Assembly: GCA_037951105.1 (NCBI GenBank) | Contig: JBAMJV010009038.1 | Span: 1-64,000 of the forward strand | Direction: 5' to 3' | Length of the DNA stretch: 64,000 nucleotides | DNA from: Echinarachnius parma | Lineage: Eukaryota > Echinodermata > Echinoidea > Clypeasteroida > Echinarachniidae | In this document: piece after piece, positions 23,672-33,854 of the stretch | Layout: each line of letters opens with the position of its first letter | Numbering within the stretch: position 1 is the stretch's first letter | Position numbers and translations under genes: made by a program | Notes under the pieces: model-generated | Seen by the model: the letters and a program-made list of their open reading frames with translations, nothing else | Databases searched by the model: none | Told to the model about the DNA's origin: nothing

Positions 23672-24529
23672 CAGTGGCGGATCCACGGGGGGGGGGGGGT
23701 TAGGGGGTTTAAACCCCCCTCCCCCCTTGGGCAGCCAAGTGAAAATGTATCAGTGGATCAGTGGAAAAAGTGAACAAAAAAGTGACAACAAATCACTTAC
23801 GGGGGTTCAAAATAGGAAAAGAAATGTGAAAAAAGGTGAAACAAAATCACTTACGGGGGTTTAAAATAGCCAAAAAAAGTCGCCGCTTCGCGGCTCCTGG
23901 ACGAAAGTGAAAAAAAGGTGAACAAAATTCGCTTACGGGGGTTCAAAATAGCAAACAAAAATCGCCGCTTCGCGGCTCGTGGACGAAAGTAAAAACAAGG
24001 TGAAACAAAATCACTTACGGGGGTTTAAAATAGCCAAAAAAAAGTCGCCGGCTCGTGGACGAAAGTGAAAAAAAGGTGCAAAAATCGCTTACGGGGGTTC
24101 AAAATAGCAAAAAAAAATCGCAGCTTCGCAGCTCGTGGACGAAAGTGAAAAAAAGGTGAAACAAAATCACTTACGGGGGTTCAAAATAGCCAAAAAAAGT
24201 CGCCGCTTCGCGGCTCGTGGACGAAAGTGAAAAAAGGTGCAAAAATCGCTTACGGGGGTTTAAAATAGCAAAAAGAATTCGCCGCTTCGCGGCTCGTGGA
24301 CGAAAGTTAAAAAAAGGTGAACAAAAATTCGCTTACGGGGGTCAAAATAGCAAAAAAAAGTCGGCGCTTCGCGGCTCGTTGATGAAAGTGAACAAAAAAG
24401 GCGAAAAAATCGCTTACGGGGGTTCAAAATAGCAAAAAAAGAATCGCCGCTACGCGGCTCATGGACGATGCTCTGCATCGTCATTGGGTCAAACCCCCTC
24501 CCCTTAGCAAAAAGCTAGATCCGCCCCTG
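23672..24529 (+). mobile_element. hAT-like MITE expanded by an internal minisatellite
   Basis: An 858-bp element with termini CAGTGGCGGATCCACGG and CTAGATCCGCCCCTG, flanked by the 5-bp TSD CAAAC on both sides (23667-23671, 24530-24534). Copy C reads straight through the site (reverse of GAGGGTTTGGGAGG, about 6291-6304). It belongs to the same family as 5417-5631 but is four times longer because its interior unit has been amplified. Confidence 0.85.
23785..24475 (+). repeat. 82-bp minisatellite array, about 8-9 units
   Basis: The recurring core is CTTACGGGGGTTCAAAATAG followed by a GCCGCTTCGCGGC hairpin and CTCGTGGACGAAAGTGAAAA. The CTTACGGGGG core occurs nine times between about 23796 and 24420; the hairpin is missing from the unit near 24050 and changed near 24120 and 24447. 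Open frames through it yield only repetitive peptides and are not genes. Confidence 0.9.
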
Positions 24530-25399
24530 CAAACCCTCCCCCCGCTAGGTGGCTTCGCGCCCTCAAAGTATAAACTTTCGCCCTCCCTAAGAAAATACCC
24601 TGGCGCCGCCCCTGTAGTATGGTACAGTTTACTAATGAAGAATTTTATCAAAAACTGCAAAATGATTGGCCATTGTTTTATATTACAGCTAAAAATGAAA
24701 TATTTAAAGTTCGAAATCCTATGGGTTCGGAGGTCTCAGCCGCACACGCCGTCCGACAATTATCTGATTACCCCCCACTTTTTGATGCGGGGTGGCCTGT
24801 ACAAGAAAAACAATCCCCACTTTTTTTTAGAAGTTAAATCTTCTAAAAATCTTACAAAATGCATAATAATAATATATAACTGCAACAATTATGACCATAC
24901 TTATACAGTGATATTTTAAACACCAATTTCAAAAATGTCTCCACGTGGGAGGGGGCACACCCCCTCCCCCAAGTATCTATAGACATGCACGGACGACAGG
25001 CGGACGATGTAAGTGTATTTCTGGTGTGTGTCTGTGTGTGTAAGTTCGATTGTGTTTGTATACTATATAGCGGTCTTATCATGAGGGGAGATGGTAATGA
25101 TTTCTTTAATTAAGTATTATCAAATTTCCTTCCAAGGTATGCACCAGATTGCATTATTTCGAGTCCAAATTTGCAAAAGCTCCCTAGCGTGGGAGGGGGA
25201 CATCCCCTTCCCACCCCCCCCCCCCCCCCCACCTGCGGTGCTCCGCTCCCTCGCAGTTGTGCCACGCCCCCAATCCGTTTACCGTATACGTACCACTTTA
25301 AAATTCCTTCCGACGGGCCTGTATATATACGTATATATATCTCAGCAGAGTCAGCACCCCCGGTGAAAAAATCGTTCCCAGGGCCCTGGTTGACATGCT

Positions 25400-25900
25400 C
25401 AGAATTCGGAGCCTTGAGCAACCAGAGGCGACCGAGTTGATGCCTTGGTCGCTCAAGCGCTAAATCATAAAAGCTAATTGGGGATCTGCCCCCTGGACCC
25501 CGGCATGGACTAAATAGCGGGCTCATATTCCCCCCTATTCCCTACACGTTTTTAATGGTTTTGCCAACGTGCTCACCAAGAGTGCTTCGCGCTTCTCGCA
25601 CACAATGCCCGTTGACTTTAGGTGTCATTCTTTATGACTTTAGGTGTCATAACTTACGAGAGATGAATCCGATCACATGTTATGTGCGATTGAACTGTAG
25701 TTTATTTGACTGTCATTTTTATCTCAAAATAAATTATATGCACGTTAATGTTTGTATTTTATATTACCATTGACTTACATATTTATTTATTTTATATTGT
25801 ATATTCAAATAACCGATATTATATCCTACATGAATGAAATCCTGTTCAGTGATTGGTCTACATAGCGTCATGTGACCAAACATAGTAATGCCCATGGAGA
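25400..25900. other. Unassigned sequence
   Basis: A GC-richer start (25380-25520) passes into AT-rich DNA. No gene, RNA or repeat border is supported. Confidence 0.35.
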
Positions 25901-25915
25901 AAAATGTGCTATGCG

Positions 25916-25961
25916 TGACGTCATTCATGGAATAGTAAATGCTATTCCATGAATGACGTCA
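25916..25961. repeat. Hairpin with TGACGTCA at both stem ends
   Basis: TGACGTCATTCATGGAATAG and its exact complement are separated by six bases. The stem tips are TGACGTCA, the palindromic CREB/ATF consensus. It may be a tiny foldback element; regulatory function is not shown. Confidence 0.6.
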
Positions 25962-26599
25962 TAGATGCCGGGTGATCATATTGAGCCCATAGAGATGCGT
26001 GTTATAGAACTTCCCTGCGAGCAGAGGTCTTGTTTGAGCTTGCGAAAGATGCTCGACGAGATTTCTCAAAGAGTTATTTAAAAAGAAATACAGCATATGT
26101 TCACCCGTGAATATCAATAAGTTCCAAAGAATATTCTAGAGATGCATTTCATGTATAACGTAGCGGTATTCGAATTAAAAAATTACGACAATGGTGCACA
26201 TTGTACATCATTGTCCTTTTGGGTCGTGACACTAATTCGTCATTTAACAATCGACCGCGGTGTGCACTGCACTAGCTGTATGTATAATGTACGAATAACA
26301 ATTTTCTCCATACAATTACACGTGTGTAGTATGTAAAGCAGGTTAATTATTCACTTTGATGCGCGCGTTTTGCATTTGGGTGCGCATTAGTTGTTAAGGC
26401 GCGTAACCATGAATAGAAAGATAGCGCAATACGCGCTCTGCGCTAGGACTATTGCGCAAAGGGGGTCAGTGTCACAAACAGAACATAGTCAGTCCAGTGA
26501 TGGTTCCATGATCAATGTTTTGTTTTTCCTTATATTTTTTCTTTAATTTAATTGAAATCATTTATTTTTGCGATGATTATGATTATGCGAAGGATATAA

Positions 26600-26775
26600 A
26601 ACAAATATATCATGCACTATTTCGAGCCACTGGTGAAATTATGGATTCCTCAGTGACAGAAAAAGCACTATGTTCTTCGGGTCTACGACCCTCAGAACAT
26701 AGTGCTTTTCCTGTCACCTCGGAATCCATAATTTCAACTAGAGGCTCTCAGTGCATGGTATATTTGTTTACTATA
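26600..26775. repeat. ~175-bp imperfect hairpin
   Basis: The arms pair from AAACAAATATATCATGCACT to its complement, around GCACTATGTTCT / AGAACATAGTGC and a central CGGGTCTACGACCC. An open frame through it (26515-26844) is a by-product of the palindrome. It resembles a small foldback element. Confidence 0.6.
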
Positions 26776-26981
26776 AACTTTACAAACTATTTGAATGATC
26801 ACAGATATCCAGGGTATCCCATCATCAATTTACCATACACTTAGCTATATTTTTGGTATATGAATGAATTATATTTTATTTTATTACTTTTTCAGTTCTT
26901 TTTTTTTTTTCTTTCTCTTTTGTTTTGTTAGTTGTTAGTGATACATCGCTATAAGTGCATAAATGAGGGGTATGCCTGTGT

Positions 26982-28318
26982 GTGCTAGATGTAAAAACTG
27001 TAATCTCCTTTCTTCTTTTGGGATGCTTTGCATACTGTTCCTCGGAACTTTTTCCTTTTAATCATTTCTATGATGATCAAGAGTTTCTATGGACATTATA
27101 TAGTTATTTTCATGCAAGTCAACATATTGATATTGATCAATTTGTATACTTACAAGTAAATCTTTTTGACATGAATAATCTTGATACAATACACTTGTTA
27201 GATGGTACTTGTGTTGGTTCAGATGATGCCAGGGATGCATTTGTTACTAGGGAATGTGAATACATGTTTTCGGATGATTTTAAAGAAAAGCATACACATG
27301 ATGATACGTATTTGTCTTGTATGCATGTTAATATTAGAAGCTTATGCAAACATTTTAATGATTTACAATTGCTCATTGCATATTTGGAATTTACTTTTAG
27401 CATTATAGGCGTAACTAAAACGTGGTTTTGTGCCAACACTGATATTCAACAATATAATTTGCGTAACTACTCTCTTGTTCATACCACAAGATATAATAGA
27501 CCCAAAGACGGTGTACTCTTGTACATACGAAATGATATTGATTATATTGTACGAGCTGACCTGTCAAGCTGTACGCCTGAATGTAATAGTAATAGGTTGT
27601 ATTTATCGACCACCAAATACAAGTGTACGGGATTTTATGGATCGATTGAATACATCAATTGAACTTGTTACTAGTGAAAAAAGGGATATATATTTCATGG
27701 GAGATTTTAAATTTTGCTTAATTATGATCACCATAGTCCAACAAATGATTTTATAGATAATTTGTTGTCCCTAGGACTTTTCCCCTTAGTACATAAACCT
27801 ACGAGATTATCACCACACTCCACAACATTGATAGACAACATATTCACTAATAATGTTACTCACATAATTTATTCAGGTTTACTTCTTATATTTATATATC
27901 TTATATTTCAGATCATCTCCCAAAATTTGGATTATGTATGTGTAATAATAATCAATCGCCCACCTACCAATCAAATACAACAAAAAGACTTATTACTGAA
28001 CAAGGTATTGCACAGTTTAGAACAAAATTATTGGATATTGATTGGTCTTATATTGAAAATTGTAATGATGTGAATTGCACTTATGAATATTTTATTCAAA
28101 AATGTAATAAGTGTTATAATGATTGTTTTCCTTTTAAAGAAAATCAAAAGAAAAAGTGTAAGTTTAGAAAACCATGGATTACTAAGGGTATACTTAAGTC
28201 AATCAATAAAAAGAATAGATTGTATAAAGCATTTATATTTAATCCTACTGATCAAAATAAGATTAAATATAATAAGTATAAGAATACTCTAACATCTTTG
28301 ATTCGCACATCTAGATAA
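26982..28318 (+). pseudogene. LINE endonuclease and linker, frameshifted
   Basis: The first frame (26982-27662, 226 residues) contains HVNIRSLCKHFNDL, equivalent to the N-terminal catalytic Asn region of APE endonucleases, and VTKTWF in place of the usual ITETWL. The reading then shifts to a frame ending IYRPPNTSVRDFMDRLN and FMGDFKF (27600-27756), then to LVHKPTRLSPHSTTLIDNIF (27783-27842). A fourth segment (27938-28318) reads PWITKGILKSINKKN, the basic linker typical of CR1/Jockey-type elements. At least three frameshifts separate these blocks. The first Met and hydrophobic start (VISFLLLGCFAY) are probably part of the element, not a host exon. Confidence 0.75.
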
Positions 28319-28357
28319 TGAGTACTTTTATAACTTGTTTAATAAACTTCGGGGTAC

Positions 28358-28764
28358 CACCACCCAAAACTAATATTTGTATAATAGAAAGGTAACATCT
28401 TTGGTATTCCATTCCATCAACAAGTTCACAAAAATATGTTTGCAGAAAAAAACTATATAATTGGAAACCGCATCACCATTCTAAAGTATGCGTTTATGCG
28501 GTCTGAATTGTGTAGACTACCGCGGGTGCAGCAAGCGAATCGCTCGGAATTATATTGCCTACAAACGTACGCGTGAGTAGAATTGGCGCACTCGCAAACC
28601 AGGAACCAGGAAATAGTAGTGGTTTCGTAAGTGGTAGAAATTAATTGCTTTGTTTATGAATTACTCAACCCTTTGCAAAATGTTAGGTATCTATTTGATA
28701 TCTCAAAACAGTACCAAAACATGTAGTAATGTGTTGTTATTTGCCCGGTGGTCCCCTTTAAAAA
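28358..28764 (+). mobile_element. ~400-bp TTAA-type element inserted in the LINE
   Basis: A single unit of the element that forms the palindrome at 14752-15530. The LINE frame reads NEYFYNLFNKL just before it and KTWDEINTLLG just after, so the insertion site is inside LINE linker coding sequence. The right border is GGTGGTCCCCTTTAA; the left border is mutated (TTCGGGGTACC). Confidence 0.75.
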
Positions 28765-29225
28765 AACGTGGGATGAAATAAATACATTATTGGGTAAATT
28801 TAAAGGGTATAAATCGCCCTCTGAAATGTATAATTGTCATAATAAATGTAATACTCCAGGAGAAATAAAAGAGGAAAACGAGGAATTATAATTATTACTC
28901 ACTCGGCTTTTCAAGCACATACTAAGCCCTTATTTATTAGATTAAAATGCTTGAACTTATATGATCTTATTTTGTTTGACACTTGGGTCCTCATAATTAT
29001 TTAAATGTATGAATAATCTAGCTCCTTACTCATTTAGTGCTATTTTTACAAAACGGCAAATGTACATACGTATAATACACGTCAAAGCCAACACCTGTAC
29101 CAATCTCTCGATCGCACTACTGTCTCACTCAATTCATTTTATTTTAAAGCTATACAAGAATGGAATAGCCTAGACCCTGACATTAAGTCTAGTTCAAGCT
29201 TATCAAAGTTTTAAAAATTACGTAA
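28765..29225 (+). pseudogene. LINE C-terminal region remnant
   Basis: Readable blocks are KTWDEINTLLG right after the MITE and, about 250 bases on, the NNLAPYSF, NTRQSQHLY and YFKAIQEWNSLDPDIKSSS stretches typical of CR1/Jockey-type C-termini. The frame is broken by stops and frameshifts. No RT palm motifs occur between the two groups. Confidence 0.65.
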
Positions 29226-29420
29226 ACATAAGTTGCTCACTAGATCTACCCAAAACTATAATTAGTCATTTGAAAGTATAACCACATTACAATGTGGTTA
29301 TACTTTCAAATGACTAATTATAGTTTTGAGTTAGATCTAGTGAGCAATTATGTTTACGTAATTTTTAAAATTTGATAAGCTTTGAATAGATATTGTCATG
29401 GGTTCCAGGCTATCCTTACT
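29155..29420. repeat. Inverted duplication of the LINE C-terminus
   Basis: The LINE sequence from GGAATAGCCTAGACCC to the centre at ACCACATTACAATGTGGT (about 29281-29298) is repeated in reverse, giving a hairpin with arms of about 130 bases. It is part of the LINE, so it arose by local inverted duplication after insertion. Confidence 0.8.
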
Positions 29421-29705
29421 CACTCTCTCCTTGACCCCATTACTCCTTCTTTTATATTCTTCTTTATTTCAATCCTTAATCTGTTTTCTCTATTTTGGTG
29501 TGTATGCGATGTATTAGTTGTTTTTTGCCTGATGCTTAATAAGTAATTATTTGTAAAGTTGTATTTAGTTAATTAGTTGATTATGTTCTTAAGGTGCCCC
29601 GCTCACAAGATTTGCTTTCAAGGGGCACCGCAACCATTTGTTGATTTGATTGTATTTGATAAATTTTGATATTTGGTTGAAATAAAATAAATGAAAGGAA
29701 ATGAA

Positions 29706-30290
29706 ATTCTCTTCAAAAACTATGTTTGTCCGCTTGAAGCACGATACAAAATGTCTCAGGCTATTAATTGGCTCGTTGTGTAAACTTATGATTAATTAGT
29801 ATGTGACTATGTTTCATGTTCAAAATTAAAGGAATTAATGACCCCCCTCACAAACCAGCAGATACAAATATTTAAACAAATAAACAAAATAGTACGCATA
29901 ACCACGTTCACACATTTAAGTGATCCTATTAACGTCGTTATGTTCAGACAAACAACATTCCGTTAAGCTCTTACTTTTAAATTAGCTTGTATCTTGTTGT
30001 TTGACTAATGGTAACAGAAAAATAAAATCGGTTTTGATTTTGTCAAATATGTCCCCAAATATGGACATATTCATGATGGAATGAAAAGCGTTACGGAACG
30101 CTTTTCAATTTCAGTCAATGGGCACAAAGGTGTTACACAATGTTATTGTTCTTTTTCTATTAAATTATCCTATATTGCTGTATTGAAAATCGAAATTATA
30201 TTGGTATGATCAAGACTGAAGTCTCAATTATCACATGTTGATATTTCTTGTGAAGTCACCGTATAGTTTAAATATATTTTAAGCGATGGC
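29706..30290. other. Intergenic or intron DNA with a small palindrome
   Basis: Contains GAAAAGCGTTACGGAACGCTTTTC (30083-30106), similar to the palindrome at 14381-14402. This would be intron or 3' flank of gene A. No further exon recognised. Confidence 0.4.
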
Positions 30291-30294
30291 ATAC

Positions 30295-30597
30295 CATTAG
30301 AACGAAGGAATATCATTGGCACCACCGTCCATCCCCCGTCATATCTTGACGCACAATAGAAGACACCATAGGCATCATTGCCTCCTGGTAGATTAGATGT
30401 GTACACTACCGAAGTAGGTGGGACTCCCTGCAGTTCCCCAGTCACAGTAGGTCCGGGTGGTTCTGGGCTGTTACTGATAGGAGCATTACGTGTGTAGACG
30501 TAGCGACCAGTTTCAACTGTAGCATCCACATCAGGCTCGCTCCGATGGCATCTAAAGAAAGAGTTGCCATCCTCTGCAGACACCACCCCTCTGCCCA
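30295..30597 (-). CDS. Gene A, exon 2: Ig-like domain
   Basis: A 303-base exon bounded by acceptor ACATATCGACAG and donor ATG|GTATGCC, phase 1 at both ends, the classic arrangement for Ig exons. The translation runs from GRGVVSAEDGNSFFRCHRSE to FYCASRYDGGWTVVPMIFLR: Cys in FFRCHR and Cys in YGVFYCAS are spaced like the disulfide pair of an Ig-like fold, with Tyr two residues before the second Cys. It joins in phase to the signal-peptide exon at 31249-31327. The product would be a secreted or membrane receptor ectodomain; similar Ig modules precede EGF or FN3 domains in invertebrate Tie-like receptors, but this is a recollection, not a search. Downstream exons were not found below 30295, so the gene may be truncated or have exons outside the window. 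Confidence 0.7.
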
Positions 30598-31248
30598 CTG
30601 TCGATATGTAGTTAGTTCTTTCTACCGAAAACGAAACAAGAAATCAAATCATCAAGCTTTCGATTGGTGCAAATTCATAGGAAACATTATCGTTATAACA
30701 ATATTAAATAACAAAGCTGTAATGTGCATGTGTAACACATGCCCAGGCTCCCGCAAGTCGCCACTCTTTAAATTAGCATGGTTATTATAATTACATTGAC
30801 CGCTCTGATACTGCAATGCTTTGTCATCTTTGAAAGCAGCCCATCAGTCTATTTTGGGCCAACTGGTAGAGGATTTTTAATTTGTTAAAAATAAATGTTG
30901 TATTGCTTGTTTTATACTATAACACGTACAATTCGGGCTTACCGCTGTTTTCATTTGGTAAATACAGTGGCATAATCGGTTTACAACGGAATTGAATATA
31001 AGCGAAGATTGAAAGTGTAAACATGTACTAATATTTTGGATAAAAGTATATTATTACATAACACTTGCAGTTAATGTTGTGTATATCAGAACAATGCAAC
31101 CGGCTGGTCAAATCTTTCCTATAATCAATTACTTGTTATATATAACTGGATAGCTTCACTTCCACTTACAAATGAAAAGATCAGAAAATATATTTCATTT
31201 TAAACAAATCAATATGTATTTCAAAGCATTATTAAGTTCGTTTCTCAC

Positions 31249-31327
31249 CCGAGTTTACAGGAAGAACACACACGAGTGTGCATACTAAATGCAGTGCACC
31301 GTAGGGTGTTGCACCGAAAGGCATCAT
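31249..31327 (-). CDS. Gene A, exon 1: start codon and signal peptide
   Basis: Two consecutive ATGs (first at 31327-31325) open a frame of 26 codons plus one base, containing ALHLVCTLVCVLPVNS, a short hydrophobic secretory signal. It ends at the donor AACTCGG|GTGAGA in phase 1, matching the phase-1 acceptor of the Ig exon 650 bases further on; the joined codon is GTG (Val). The match of phase, the signal peptide and the strong splice sites make this a credible first coding exon although it is too short to stand out as an ORF. The 5' UTR and promoter are not defined; upstream sequence up to 31480 has CGAGAACTTTCA, also found near 46190. Confidence 0.6.
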
Positions 31328-31329
31328 TT

Positions 31330-31870
31330 AGCCTTGATGTGTCTTGCGCAATAGTTGAAAGTTCTCGCGCTGGAGGAAAAATAAACAAAAGGCATATTTA
31401 TTAGACATATCAGTTAAAACGTCACAGTCCTTTTCGTGTCAATTTGGCACAAATAGGCCGTTGGCCAAGCGCCGGAATTATGCTTCTTTCTCAAATTCCG
31501 TGGCTGAAGTATATGGGGACATAGGTTTAGGCATTTTACAATTTAAATACAAATATAACAATCCAGAAGCTGTTAAATCCCACTCTGACAGCTCGCCTCT
31601 AACGTCAGTATGAATTTAAACAAAATCTCATACCGACGACACTACAGATTGAACGAGACACACATTGTACACGAATGCAATGTCCATTGACTTGCGTGTT
31701 AACCGTGTGCTGAGGCCGGTGCTTTGTCTCATTGCGGTTGGTAGAGAAGAATATGTTGCTAATTTGACATGTGGTACTACTTTTGTACTGATTATACCGT
31801 GTTTATTTTCGGTATGCATGTTGTGTGCTGATCATTATTCACATTCTGTTCATGAATGAAGACTTTGATT
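31330..31870. promoter_or_regulatory. 5' flank of gene A (putative)
   Basis: The region upstream of the first exon of gene A on the minus strand. No TATA box or CpG island is convincing. A short stretch (around 31350-31375) resembles 46185-46205, upstream of a possible degenerate paralogue. Called only by position. Confidence 0.25.
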
Positions 31871-31878
31871 GATATGAG

Positions 31879-32580
31879 CAGTAGCGTAGACAGGTTCTTA
31901 CACCTGGGGGGATGATTTGCTGTTCAGTTCACCGGACCAAGACTAATTTGTTCGCGGCCGAGACCACCTGCCCAAATATTTTGAGACCAAGGCAATTGCT
32001 TGGAAGTCCTCTCATTTCGAGACCAAGTACTTTCACAATTTTCGAGACCGAGACCAAGTACCTTCAAAGTTGAAAACCCCTCTCAGTGGGGGGGGGGGGG
32101 GGGGGTGGGGGGGTTCCGTAAACAATTTTCGAAGCCGAGACCAAGTACTTTCCAAATTTTCGAGACCGAGACCAAGTACCTTCAAAGTTGTAAAACCCCT
32201 CTCAGTGGGGGGGGGGGGGGGGGGGGGGGGGGTTCAGTAAACAATTTTCGAAGCCGAGACCAACAAATACTTTCCAAATTTTCGAGACCGAGATCAGGTT
32301 CATCGACTCTCTCAGTCCAAATACTTTCACAATTTTCGAACCCGATACCGGAGATCTTTGACAATTTTTGGTACCGAGATCGGGTTTTAGTCGGTTGTTA
32401 CCACGTTTAAGTCGGTCGAGACCAGGTTTTAGACGGTCAAGACGGCTTAAAAGTAGTCTCGAGACCAGCTAAAATATATCCTTCCCTAAAACCTGGGGGG
32501 ATGATTGTACATGTCATCCCCCCCATCTTGGGAGTTGGGGGGATGCATCCCCCTCATCCCCCCCGTTGTCTACGCCCCTG
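31879..32580 (+). mobile_element. hAT-like element with perfect 8-bp TSD
   Basis: A 702-bp element with termini CAGTAGCGTAGACAGG and GTTGTCTACGCCCCTG, flanked by GATATGAG on both sides (31871-31878 and 32581-32588). The interior repeats TTTTCGAGACCGAGACCAAG many times and includes a roughly 130-bp direct repeat, each copy with a long G tract (about 32090-32110 and 32206-32232). An open frame of 136 codons through the array is repeat-derived. Confidence 0.85.
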
Positions 32581-32599
32581 GATATGAGTATGAATATCT

Positions 32600-33010
32600 T
32601 GAATCCTAAGCAAACTGATTTGTAATAATTACATTCTTTATATAAATACGACTATATGTAGTTTGGTCACTTTTTTTTTTTTCCTTCTTTTTTTCCGTAG
32701 TTGATACTTCAATTTTAAAAAAAACATTACTTATTTTAGGGATCTACATTCTTCAAGCCATGCTTTTTAGCGGATTCCTATTTTATTTCTGATTCCGCTT
32801 ATGATATGATTAGTTCAAAATGTAATTGTAAATTAAATAATAATTATATAAACGTTATTTTTGATTGGCAATGTACAATAACATGCGCTTGTGTATAATT
32901 TCAACGTGTATCTTTATCAAATGTTGTTTTTTTTTATGAATTATTCACTGTAAATATATGTATGTTCTTGTTAAAAATGAAATGAAATTGAACGTTGAAC
33001 CTTGAAGTCT
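32600..33010 (+). repeat. Possible LINE 3' UTR remnant
   Basis: AT-rich DNA ending TTGTTAAAAATGAAATGAAATTGAA (near 32966-32990), the style of 3' terminus seen at 29690-29705. No coding part is attached. Weak call. Confidence 0.3.
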
Positions 33011-33589
33011 GAGTTTAATTAACATCAATGAGTGGGGTTAGCCTGTACGGTGAGTGACCTAGAATGGTGCTCGTTCCTTGACATGATGGTCAATGTGGAA
33101 CGTATTTGCATGGAGTTATATTTGAATGTATAGAGTGCTTAATACAAATTAGATGGATGGTGGGGAAACGTCTCCTTTAACATGTTTAACCTTTGTTCTA
33201 TACCATCGCCGCTCCCTCTCTATTTTACTTTCTAAAAGAACTGTCAGCTTTCCTTGCATAAGAATGTTCCATTCTCTTTCTCGCTAAATAATATAAATCA
33301 TAAATATAGGAAGAGGATTTTCAAGAATACTTATATTAATAATTGTTTAAGTTAGGCTCTAGTTAAAGGTGCACATGCAAAGTGTCAGATATTGCTCATA
33401 AAAAATGACATTTGAGACTTCAATCCTGTACCAAAATCATTGTAAGATATGTCCAAATGATGTGTGAAAGTTTCATTGAAAAAGAATACTGCTCTCATTG
33501 TTAAAAAAACGAAAATATGCGTCAGCTTTTACGACAAACGTCTATGAGGTGTATGACCGTTAATTAACGCCTTTGAGCTGAATGATAGA

Positions 33590-33702
33590 TATCGCCATAC
33601 TAAAGGGGCATTTGAACAAATCTAACCCTATTTTATTCTTCTCTTACCATAAGCTAAACAACACGAGAGAAACGAGGAAGCTCCAATAATTTTCGTGGAG
33701 TA
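33590..33702 (-). repeat. Inverted partner of 14240-14350
   Basis: Shares CATTTGAACAAATCTAACCC, AAGCTAAACAACACG and CGAGGAAGCTCCAA with 14240-14350 in reverse orientation. Nature unknown; probably a short repeat family. It abuts the LINE tail that follows. Confidence 0.65.
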
Positions 33703-33854
33703 AATAATAATAATAATAAGACATTGCTTCTATAGCGCGTAATAATATATATATATATATATTATCTAGGCGCTTTACACATGTTGCATAATTTACAATT
33801 CAATTCAGGTTGGGGCCAGTATATTGAAAGGATCTAGAGCCATAAAACGCGGTG

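Larger units (their letters stand above)
23400..25330 (-). repeat. Inverted duplication, copy D
   Basis: Reverse complement of 5170-6670. It ends with CCTTCCGACGGGCCTG, the complement of the copy C boundary. It contains the hAT-like MITE 23672-24529, whose empty site is at about 6290-6310 in copy C. Just outside, 25330-25390 matches 6680-6735 in reverse, but that block lies at the opposite end of the unit in copy C, implying rearrangement at one boundary. Confidence 0.75.
26900..29705 (+). mobile_element. Broken non-LTR retrotransposon (APE-type, RT core missing)
   Basis: The element order is endonuclease (26982-27870), a linker domain (27938-28318 and 28765-28890) and a C-terminal region (28890-29220), followed by a 3' UTR with GGTGCCCCGCTCAC and AAGGGGCACCGC arms (29591-29629) and an A/T-rich end near 29705 (GAAATAAAATAAATGAAA). 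The reverse-transcriptase palm is absent: no YADD-type motif lies between linker and C-terminus, so an internal deletion is inferred. A MITE (28358-28764) and an inverted duplication (29155-29420) add further damage. Confidence 0.75.

Noticed and set aside
24217-24432. 71-codon repetitive ORF
   Set aside because: It translates the minisatellite; the peptide follows the repeat unit and has no independent support.
23785-24475. CRISPR-like array
   Set aside because: Repeats are contiguous 82-bp tandem units without unique spacers, in animal DNA inside a MITE.
26515-26844. 109-codon ORF
   Set aside because: Created by a DNA hairpin; the two halves are complementary copies.
30545-30790. Plus-strand ORF opposite the Ig exon
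   Set aside because: Shadow frame; the minus strand has splice sites, phase and Ig-fold residues.
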